A stretch of 64,000 bases of DNA from Parietaria judaica. Lineage: Eukaryota; Streptophyta; Magnoliopsida; Rosales; Urticaceae. The notes under the pieces were generated by a model, which was not told the origin of the DNA, made no database searches, and saw only the letters and a list, made by a program, of their open reading frames with translations. The stretch spans positions 21,451,086 to 21,515,085 of the forward strand of contig OX940871.1 in assembly GCA_954871525.1 (NCBI GenBank). Direction: 5' to 3'. Positions 55,419 through 64,000 of the stretch are shown here, piece after piece; the stretch's first letter is position 1, and every line of letters starts with the position of its first letter. The position numbers were made by a program, and so were the translations under genes.

Positions 55419-56322
55419 TGACATTGCATGTGGTGACAAAAGCCAGTGAATAATAAATTGATGGAATTGTTTCTCCAAATGGTACCTTTTTAGCGAGCTT
55501 AATTAATGAAAAAGTAATTGGGCAATAGAAAAGGCACAAAGTTTGGCATTGATTTGTCTTGTTGTGCGTGTAAATCTCTCCCCAAAAAAGCGTGGTTTGT
55601 CTGTAGAGGCGTCACCCTATTGGTTGGTTGGTGCGCCAACATCCCTTTGCCATCCACCGTCTCTCGCTTTCAAATTTGGCTGCAAAAGCATAACATCCAT
55701 CAATGCCCCTTTCTACTATTTATTGCCACTTTCTTTTTTAGCTGTATTTCGTGTTGCAGATGGGTACTTTGGTCTTTTGTGTGATGTGTTTTTTTTATTT
55801 TTCGTTACCTTTGTTTGTGACACTGTACAATTTTAAATTTTATATATAAAGACCAAAAGGAAGAAGATTTTCTCATGAAGGGTACTTTGGTCTTTTGCCC
55901 GTTATTGAAAATTCCTAATATTGTTCAAAAAAGTATCAGCATCTCCCAGGGGTACTTTGGTCTTTTTGCTTTTGTATTTGTATAACACTATAATGTATAA
56001 TTTGTTTTCGTGTTTACTCCCTAGCTATATATAGATCTTCGATGGCTTGTATAATGATTATGGCATTATGCTCTGATCTATCATTATATCGAAAACTAAC
56101 AAGATTTCCCGTGAATCATGCTGGGTATCTTGGTCTCTTTTTGCTTGTCTCATTATTTCGATGACTCGTATTTATCAATGGCTAGGGGGAAATGGTGATT
56201 CCATTTTTCTTTTTCTAAAATTTTGGGCCAAAAGAGGATGATTTTCTGATAAGTCGCTATATTATTCTTCATTTCTTATGAATCCCATCGAGCTTTTATT
56301 TTAATCTACTTTTCTAGTATGA
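55419..56322. pseudogene. Block T, distal copy: TPD1-like locus lacking exon 3
   Basis: 55419-56180 matches TPD1-like intron 2 (29062-29820), and 56181-56322 matches its 3' flank (30453-30598). The 632 bases between, including all of exon 3 with the conserved cysteine domain, are missing. Exons 1 and 2 are also not found upstream. The short ORFs here (for example 55518-55784) only mirror intron sequence. Confidence 0.88.
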
Positions 56323-56713
56323 CTTTCCTTTCCTTGTGAAGCCCGAATGCACACTTATTATTTTAATTAAATTGCATTCTTAGTGTATAAAATTAATATG
56401 CTTAATTTACAAAATAGTAGATTTCCCATTAATGCACTAAATAACAATTCTCAACATTTTGGTTCCTGAATTTCAACAAATAATTGAAATGCGTACAAGC
56501 AGACCACTTTGCCTCTCTAAATCATTCAAAACACCCGGATTAAGTTGAACAAGTTATTGTCATCCCATTCTACAAAATTACAAAATATCACCCGGATTCC
56601 GCACATGTTCAACTTGATCGTCGCTTCTTATTGGACCTCCTTCCGCTGTCGTCCCTCCCTCGTTTTCTCTCTCTTCTATTTAGCATATATACACATAACA
56701 TTTAGCACATTAC
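56323..56713. other. 3' flank of the nuclease-like gene
   Basis: AT-rich DNA downstream of the minus-strand nuclease-like gene. No coding frame is seen. Confidence 0.5.
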
Positions 56714-57842
56714 TCATTTAATCTTTAATATAAAAATGACAAACCTTTCTTTGTCAACACCGGCTCTTATTATGTCCTGCTCTTTGCAAAACGCATACTT
56801 CCTCCATAGCCATGGCTCTATGGGCATATATCCAGCCCATAGGCCTGCTCGCAGCCGACGCGCATCCCTCTCGTACTAATTGTAAGAAAAATCATTAAAT
56901 CAATATTAAATAAATAAAAAAATCATAATGACTTACATAAAAAAAATCATAATGACTTACATTTTCAAGCACCGTTCGCTTGTCGAATGTATGAAAGTGC
57001 CATACGGCCCCAGCTTAAAGCATCTCCCGTTGTATAAATTTCCTGTCTGTGTAAACATCCGAGACCAATCTTCCGAATTGGTCTCGTTCATACACTAAAA
57101 CATGAAGAGATCTGCCTACAACAAGTTTCTCGAGTACTTCCCTTGCTTCAATGCCAAATCGCTGTTTAATTTCAGGGGCATCAACGCCCCTGAAGACATT
57201 TAAAAAATTAATTATAAGTAAAAGTTTATTAAAGTAAACTCATTCAGACGAAGCGAATGGAATACCTCAGCCTTAAATCATATTGCTTCACCAAAACATA
57301 TTGGCCTTCAAATTTCTTTATCCTAAAATAAAACCAAAGATGTCATCAAATATTATTGAAGCTTGCTCATAATTTGACAAAAAAAAAAAACATCTTTTTA
57401 CTAATTGACATTAATAAACTTACGCATACTCGGCTTTCGTAATTGCATTTTCAAGTGCAATCCGCCGCTTATGACTTGGATCACCGTTTACCAGTTCGTC
57501 CATATCAAATAACAAGTCCCGAGGAGCGCATGCATTTGAAATAACCTCAACTCTTAAACCATCCCCATCGGGCAGAGGCCCTACAACCTGTATTAGCATA
57601 TAAAGAATGATTTTAGGATGAATTATATAAATATTAGTTTCTAATACATTCTAAATTATTTTTTTACCGGTAGTGTGCGGTAATCGTACTTTACACCATC
57701 CGTCTTAATGAGTCGATCCGTTCGATCCTAAAGAGTAAACAAGAAACCAGATTGACTTCTAGATAGGGTTTAAATCTAAAACTGAAAATTAAATATCTAA
57801 ATCATTTACCTTAAATGAACCACAATATTTGCACAGATCCAT
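56714..57842 (-). pseudogene. Staphylococcal-nuclease-like (TNase/CAN family) gene with one in-frame stop
   Basis: The minus-strand exons are 57842-57810, 57727-57668, 57587-57424, 57322-57266, 57189-56961 and 56875-56714, all GT-AG with matching phase, 234 codons. It opens MDLCKYCGSFK in an ACCATGG context. The TNase domain shows LPDGDGLRVEV, YDLRLRGVDAPEIK (Arg, Asp, Glu of the active site), LVYERDQFGRLVSD (second Arg), then VWHFHTFDKR and YERDARRLRAGLWAG with PWLWRKYAF. These match plant Ca2+-dependent nuclease-type proteins, which are longer at the N-terminus. Codon 163 (57015-57017) is TAA where the family has Lys (MLK). Either it is a pseudogene or it makes a truncated protein. It was not visible as one long ORF because the exons are short. 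Confidence 0.82.
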
Positions 57843-58102
57843 GGTGAATGATTTGTTGGCGAGATTTCTACAGAATAACTAAGGTTAAAATCTCTTTCTT
57901 AGATAATCAATAGTAGTTCATTTAAATTAAGAATGATACTAAATTTGACAAGATTAATAAAGAAAATGCAATGTTGTGAATAACATATTTAAAAATAATA
58001 TAAATAATAAGATAGATAAAATAATTTTGTAGAATAAAGCATAATCTCTAAACACTTAAGACTCAAAAAATTCAAAAATTTAAGACTTGAATCCTTAAAA
58101 TC
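57843..58102 (-). other. Leader intron region of the nuclease-like gene
   Basis: A CTGTAG acceptor (minus) at 57868-57873 precedes a short leader exon AAATCTCGCCAACAAATC up to the ATG. The remaining DNA is AT-rich intron between it and the triplicated 5' exons. Confidence 0.5.
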
Positions 58103-59140
58103 AATCTTAAAGACTCCAAAACTCAGATATCAATAGTAGAGATTGGTTTCGATTAGATTTTAAACGTTTAACATCAACACTGAGAAAATGCATACCTTGC
58201 GCTGATCAAGAAATTTGAGATCTTTCCTATGAGGCGGGTTCCGGTGGGCTCCGACGTCGTTGGTTAAGTTTCCGGCGACGAGCTGGACGGGAAGGATCCT
58301 GCCTGAAGAGGGGCACTAGAGTAGTAGCCTTTATCCGGTGTACAAGAGTACCGTACCCAGTGAGCTCCGGCGTACGTCTCCGGTGAGCTCCGGCGTTCTC
58401 CGGCGTCGAGTGGAAGGTTTCCGGTGAGAACCGAACAATCTTAAGGACTCCAAAGAGTTAAAACTTCAGATATCAATAGCAGGGATTGGTTTTGATTGGA
58501 TTTTAACATCAACACTGAGAAAATTCATACCTTGCGCTGATCAAGAAATTTGAGATCTTTCCTATGAGGCGGGTTCCGGCGGGCTCCGACGTCGTTGGTT
58601 AAGTTTCCGGCGACGAGCTGGACGGGAAGGATCCTGCCTGAAGAGGGGCACTAGAGTAGTAGCCTTTATCCGGTGTACAAGAGTACCGTACCCAGTGAGC
58701 TCCGGCGTACGTCTCCGGTGAGCTCCGGCGTTCTCCGGCGTCGAGTGGAAGGTTTCCGGTGAGAACCGAACAATCTTAAGGACTCCAAAGAGTTAAAACT
58801 TCAGATATCAATAGCAGGGATTGGTTTTGATTGGATTTTAACATCAACACTGAGAAAATTCATACCTTGCGCTGATCAAGAAATTTGAGATCTTTCCTAT
58901 GTGGCTGGTTCCGGCTGGCTCCGACGGGACTCGGCGGGCTCCGGCGTCGTCGGTTAAGTTTCCGGCGACGAGCTGGACGGGAAGGATCCTGCCCGAAGAG
59001 GGGCACTAAAGAAGTAGCCTTGTACAAGAGTACCGTCCCCAGTGAGCTCCGGCGTACGTCCCCGGTGAGCTCCGGCGTTCTCCGGCGTCGAATGGAAGGT
59101 TTCCGGTGAGGGCGTGATTTCCAGTGAGAACCGAAGAATC
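58103..59140 (-). repeat. Three tandem 335-bp copies of the nuclease-like gene's 5' exon region
   Basis: Each copy contains, on the minus strand, a GC-rich Ser/Arg-coding-like exon ending TTGATCAGCGCAAG followed by a GTATG donor and TTTTCTCAGTGTTGATG. The donor motifs are at 58191, 58526 and 58861, exactly 335 bases apart. Copies 1 and 2 are nearly identical, and copy 3 has indels and an extra GGGACTCGGCGG. Splicing to 57867 would put the exon out of frame with the ATG at 57842, so I treat it as untranslated leader. Confidence 0.88.
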
Positions 59141-59972
59141 TTGGGAATGGGATTGGGAGGGTTTTACCGTTAACTAACATATTTATATTTATACAATTAT
59201 ACGATATTCAATAATTAAATAATTATTTAAAAATAACTAAAATATTGATATTCAATTATATCAGTAAAACAATCAATTTTGTCAAATAAATTGACTAACG
59301 AAATCGGAAAGATATTAAATAAAAATAGATAATAGCTTGAAAATTAATTTATTTAGTAATAATTACTATAATTTAAAATTAATCTAAAATGCACTAAGAA
59401 TAATGACACATACAAATAATATACAAAAATCAAAATAATTCTCTGGAATTTAAATCGAACTAGCTCAACTTTTTTCGGATAAACTTAAAAAACATGAACA
59501 TACATTAAAATAACGAAAAAACAAATTCACAGATCGCATACTATACAGATCGAAACAAGCTAAAAAGGCATAAAAAAAATAAAAAATAAAAAGCAACGAA
59601 GAAAAACGATTCGGAAACAAACGATGGACAACGAAGAAATCGGAGAGGAAGGGGAAAGTTCAGAGCGAGAGGAGAGAGAGAAAGGTGAAGGAGAGATGGG
59701 GCTTCAAATTGTTAAATACACAGTATTATTCCTCTCTAGGGTTTTTCGGAATGGGCCTAACTTGCTTAATGGGCTTTCCGGGTTGGGATGAATATTGTTA
59801 GATACTATCAAAGCAATTATTGTGTTTGTATACTATCAAAGCAATTATTACCTTCATAGACATCTATTCCAAACACTTATCGACCCTTCACGAATCACGA
59901 GTCTCTTCTTTTGTTTTCTATGTCACTATAAATCAATAATGGTAGAGTCAGTACTTGCATTACAGTTTTAAT
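59141..59972 (-). promoter_or_regulatory. Upstream region of the nuclease-like gene
   Basis: AT-rich DNA with a C/T-rich stretch (minus strand) at about 59640-59700 that resembles a plant leader. A short plus-strand frame MDNEEIGEEGESSERE at about 59622 is probably chance. No TSS is assigned. Confidence 0.3.
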
Positions 59973-61185
59973 TAGGGCTGAAACCGGGTTAAAACCCGGT
60001 TTTTTTTTTTTTTTCTTTTCAAAACCCAAAAACCCGAATATTCGGGTTAGGGTAATTACCCGATTTTTATTTAAAAACTCGGATTTTAAACCCGAACCCG
60101 GATTTTTACCTCCTTTAGAAAAAAATATAAAGCCATTAATAAATAATATTACCTAATCTTAAATACACCAATCTAAACTTTCTAAACATAGATGTTGTTT
60201 TACTAAGTGAGTATTGAGTAAGTATCGCGTTAATTTATAAATATAATACTAAGTGTTGATGTACAAATTCGTCATTATTTAATATGACATAGAGTGCTAA
60301 AGTTGTGCATTAATTAAATTTACAAACAAAGACAAAAGGCTTTAAAGAGATAAATCGATATTCACAAAATTCCAATTGAGAAGCCCAGAGAAGCTCTCAA
60401 TCAGATCAAAGCCAACGGATACAAGGCCACTCGGCCCAAAGAGCCCAAAGGCCCAATATCCATTCGACATCAATCCAGAAAGACAAGGGTAGAATTGTCA
60501 TATTCTCTACCCGGCATCCCACTTCAAATCCAAGCGGAAGACCAGGAGCACGGAGTCAAGCCTCCAACGGGCATAATTCAAACACAACGACGAGAACGAA
60601 GTCATGGACACGTGTAGCAAGATCATTCATTCAGCCCGGTCAGCACGGAGAGAAGACCCCATGATTCCTGGAAGACCAACGGGAAGAATTGAAGCCTATA
60701 AATACCAAGCTCAAGCTCAGATCAAAACACGCGCATACTTACAACTTTGAGAGAATACATCGAAAGCTACTACCCGGCATTTTTGTTCACTTTGAGATTT
60801 TGTTGTATTCTTTTCCTCCTTCTTACTCGTTCCTATTTCTAGGCGTGATTTTGCTGTCTGTAGCTATCCGTCTATGTCAATTGTCGCAATAAACTAACAT
60901 AGGAAGTAGTCAACTACCGTCTTGGGACGAACCTCTATAAAAAATCCCTCGTCTCATTTATATTGCTTTTATATATATACATATATCGTGAGTGAATCGA
61001 GAGCTTGCAATGTGAGAGATCGAATTCCACAAAAACATCCTATTCAAAAATATCATACACTCACAAGTCACATTTAACTGTTTGAGGTGTGACTAAGTAA
61101 TAACAATTTTATAAGCATATTAAAAGTAAATTAAATATTTATAATTATTTATTTAAAAATCCGGGTTTTAGTAACCTACTAACCG
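59973..61185. mobile_element. hAT family 2, second copy (3'-truncated and interrupted)
   Basis: The left end TAGGGCTGAAACCGGGTT and following CCCGG-rich DNA match 35739 onward. The right part, ATCCGGGTTTTAGTAACC up to AACCG at 61185, matches 40340-40395, but the terminal sequence and target duplication are gone. An 839-bp insertion occupies 60254-61092. Confidence 0.65.
60254..61092 (+). mobile_element. Putative solo LTR
   Basis: It begins TGTTGATGTAC, has a TATA box CCTATAAATACC near 60697 and an AATAAA at about 60888, and is flanked by CTAAG at 60249-60253 and 61093-61097. It does not end in CA, so the right boundary is uncertain. It contains no coding sequence. Confidence 0.45.
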
Positions 61186-61423
61186 TGTGGCTTAGGGTGG
61201 ACACATGCCCACTCTCCCTTTTTTATTTTTAATTTTTTTTAGTATTTAATACTTAAACTCGTCACCCATAAAAATAGTCAAATAAGTTAAGAATTATAAT
61301 TAACCCATAGAAATAGGAACAAAATTTGATTATAGAGAATAATATGCAAGTACGAGTACGTGTAACTGTGTACACTAACTGAACCATAGAAATAGTAACA
61401 AACCTAAATATTATTGTGTACGC
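61186..61423. other. Short AT-rich spacer
   Basis: Non-coding DNA between two hAT remnants. Confidence 0.5.
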
Positions 61424-62435
61424 CAAGGTTCAACTTACCGATGTTACCGATAAACCGATTACCGTTTTCGACAGATTAATCGATAGCTTACCGATTAACC
61501 GACGGAAAACCTATAATACTGTAGCTTACAGATTACCGATACTTTTCTATGATTATCGACGGATTATCGATACTTTTCGATACTTTTCGACAGAAAACTT
61601 ATAAAATATTTTGATAATATCATACCACAAAACATATGTAACTACAGTCATACACACATATAATTCCATCACTAGTCTCAAATCTAAAACACTAATATTA
61701 AGTCACTTTATTAGTTTAAGTGTATAATATTAAGTCAAATTATTATGTGAAGTGAATATGTATGGTTATTAAGTGTGTAATATTAAGCGAATATGCATGT
61801 TAATTGTATATGCATGTTAACAAATTTAATATTAGTTGAAGTGTATAATATTAAATGAATATACATATTAAGTGTATATGTATGTTAGGTGAAGTTAATA
61901 TGTATATTAAGTATATAATATTATTTGACGTGTGTAATATTAAGTTAAATTATTAGGTGAAGTGTATGTGTATATTAAGTGTGAATGTGTGATATTAGTT
62001 GAATAACATAACAAAAAGTCCCACATTGATAGATGACAAGAGTTTATTGATGTTTATATACCAAATATTAGGGACAAAGGGTGGGCCCTTTGGGTCATAG
62101 GATTTTGTGGATGGGGGAGGACTCACACAAATGTTACACCACCACACGCGCGCGCCGCCGCCGTCCGACCGGCCGGACTTGACGTGGCGTGGCGAGGTGA
62201 GGTGTGGTGCTCTTGTGTGAGTATAATTATTTTTGCCGAAAGTTTAATTCGAATTTTTTTTATTTAACCGGAAAGTACCTATTTTTTGCACGAATTTTGT
62301 CAAAGTTGGAAAAGGTTTTATCGAAAAGCTCGATAATCGTCGAAAAGTATATAAAACGAAAAGTATTACAGCCGGCAACTTACCGGTAACTACTGAAAAG
62401 ACCAAAAATCGGCGATTATCATCGAAAATGCGAAC
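61424..62435. mobile_element. hAT family 1, second copy (right end cut by an LTR)
   Basis: The left 190 bases starting CAAGGTTCAACTTACCGATG match 19767-19960 closely. The right part (62310-62435) has GCTCGATAATCGTCGAAAA and GCCGGCAACTTACCGG as in 21150-21240. The terminal CCTTAG is missing because gypsy LTR DNA begins at about 62436. The interior is unlike copy 1. Confidence 0.7.
61680..61995. repeat. Degenerate TAAGTGTATAATATTAAG repeats
   Basis: Imperfect AT-rich repeats of about 20-30 bases built from ATTAAGTG, TGTATATG and ATAATATTA, inside the hAT copy. Confidence 0.6.
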
Positions 62436-64000
62436 TATTATGGGTAAAAACTGGATCGATTTTTATAAATAAATTAATTAAACGGAAATTATCTCAATAA
62501 TTTCCGTTAATTAATTAATTAATTAATTCAATTAGTCTTTTAATTAAGATTATGAATTAATTAAATCAATTTTGAAACCCAAAAACTCCCTCCGGAGGCC
62601 CGTTTTCAAAAAACAAAAGTGTCCCGGTGTTCGTAAAAATATGAAAACACTCAAAAACGACAAAAAGTTTGTAAAAAACGGACACGGGACGGGCCCGGGA
62701 GCAAAAAAGAGGTCGGGAAGCACCCGGTGGAACCCGCGAAGCCAGCAGCCCCCAGGATCACGCCACGTGGCGAGCCCAGAGGCTGCCTCACCCCGCGGGG
62801 CCCACCTGCAAGTGGCAGCCCACTTGCGGGCTCACTCCCCTCGCCCACTTGCATGGGGCGGGCCATCATCGGCCACGCGTAGGGCCGAGGGCCCTCGGTC
62901 ACCCCCACTTGCGAGGGGCTGGCCTTTGATGGCCACGCGTAGGGCGGGGATGACCCCTGCCCTTTGATGCCGCGCGCAAGTGGCCCACACGAGAGAAATG
63001 TGGGCCGTTCGATCCCGCTCGAACGGCCGGGATCGCTCCATCTTTTCCTTGATCTAAAAATAAATAAATAATTGCCCGGGGACCCCTGGGACAATATTTT
63101 ATTACACGTGGGCCCCCGGACCCTACTATAAATAGAAGCTCAGTTCAGTATAAACGGTAACTCATTCGAACTCACTCGAATCTTCTCGAGTTCTCTCTCT
63201 CTCTCTACCCCCGATATACTCGCCTCCCCTCAAATACCGTTCTAATGTTGAGCGTCGGAGGTGAATCAGGGGGTACCCCCCCTGTTTCCCTTGACCTCGG
63301 GTGTTCCCTTTTTTCAGGTTCTAAAAAGTGAAGAGATTTACGAAAAGCGGAAGCCCTGGTGAAGTTCCCACTTGGTCCTTGGTCCGCCTGATAGGCCCAC
63401 TTCTACGCGGTGTTCAGTCTATCTCCACAGTCCATTGCGCGGCTGAGGATCTAGCCTGGGGACACGAGCCTGGGCCCACAATTCAGGATGAGGGGCCCGA
63501 CCTAGGGGAATTCCCACTAAGATCCGGACGACTTAGGGATCACTCTGAGAAGAATCCCCTGGAGAAAATCCTAGGGAAGGTCCATGACCCCGCCTGCCCT
63601 TCTTCTAAAAGATCTGCGCGGCCTTGGTCCTGTCTCTTAGTTCCCGGATCTGAATAGGATACCGGGGCTCCGAGGACAGTTCCTGCCCGGACTAGAACAA
63701 GCCATTTCAGGACGAGAGTCTAACCTCCCAGGGTTCACTTCCTGGTCAAAAGCACTCCCCCGTTCGCCAGTACCTACGATCTGAGCGGTTCCCGAACCTG
63801 TAACCCCGGCCACTGGCCCTGAGGTAACAGGTAGTGTGTAAACCCGGGTCGCTTAGGACCTCGAACGGCAAAAGAGACCTTTGACCAGGCTAGTGCCAGG
63901 AATACCTACTCAGGGTCCCCAAATCGGTCAACTAAAACCTCACCCTGAAGTCAACAGGGGGTCAAAGGAAACGATCATTGACAATAAAAGCCATCAACCC
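62436..64000 (+). mobile_element. Gypsy-type LTR, partial, GC-rich (runs off window)
   Basis: It starts TATTATGGGTAAAAAC, close to the TGTTATGGGTATTTTT end of the TR-GAG LTR. It shares AATGTTGAGCGTCGGAGGTG (63245-63264) with the same LTR on its coding strand, so the two are related. A TATA box CTATAAATAG lies at about 63126. A 62-bp repeat, CCACTTGC...GGCCACGCGTAGGGC, occurs twice at 62848-62956. No primer-binding site is reached. The ORFs over the GC-rich part are not genes. Confidence 0.6.

Noticed and set aside
58860..59180. Minus-strand coding sequence of 106 codons
   Set aside because: It overlaps the triplicated leader exon. Splicing would put it out of frame with the nuclease ATG, and copies 1 and 2 do not preserve the same start.
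62005..62060. snRNA promoter (GTCCCACATTG plus TATA-like)
   Set aside because: The spacing is loosely right, but no snRNA sequence follows and the motif is common in plant LTR DNA.
62572..63094. Overlapping ORFs of 131 and 147 codons in GC-rich DNA
   Set aside because: High GC lowers stop frequency inside a gypsy LTR. Both strands are open and neither has a domain.

Overview
The window is nuclear DNA from a dicot plant. The evidence is long intron-rich genes with GT-AG junctions whose exons read as plant families (MORC ATPase, TPD1-like secreted cysteine protein, steroleosin-type SDR, plant staphylococcal-nuclease homologue, COP1-interacting-protein-like tail), AT-rich intergenic DNA, and typical plant transposons (Ty1/copia, Ty3/gypsy, TR-GAG, a Cassandra-like 5S LTR, hAT, Mutator-type MITE, tRNA-derived SINEs). 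No species is claimed.

Layout. 1-452: C-terminal end of a COP1-interacting-protein-like gene. 540-2360: a striking array of GTTAC/GTAAC units. 2873-3580: a head-to-head pair of gene scraps (GGPP synthase-like and PEX22-like). 4716-11937: a complete 18-exon MORC gene on the plus strand. 12784-18942: a full-length, frameshifted copia element with perfect target duplications. 19767-21263: a non-autonomous hAT element. 22807-22880: a U6 snRNA pseudogene. 24130-25500: gypsy debris. 27906-30344: a three-exon TPD1-like gene.

29062-56322 is built around an old local duplication. Blocks occur in the order T-1-2-3-4-1-2-3-4-T, where T is the TPD1-like locus. Unit A (31170-48520) keeps a complete six-exon steroleosin-like SDR gene (32313-34453, minus). 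It later received a Cassandra-like solo LTR, a hAT element, a TR-GAG nested in that hAT, and a copia element carrying a SINE. Unit B (48521-55055) lacks those insertions and so shows their empty sites. It keeps only the last SDR exon and gained a Mutator-like MITE. The distal T copy has lost exactly the stretch that holds the conserved TPD1 exon.

56714-59170: a staphylococcal-nuclease-like gene on the minus strand with its active-site residues but one in-frame stop. Its 5' exon region is triplicated in 335-bp units. 59973-64000: further copies of both hAT families, each interrupted by an LTR insertion. The last LTR, a GC-rich gypsy type, runs off the end of the window.

The host genes do not form an operon or pathway. 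They are independent plant genes separated by nested transposons. All gene models here were spliced by eye, using GT-AG sites with consistent phase; none was checked by alignment or expression.
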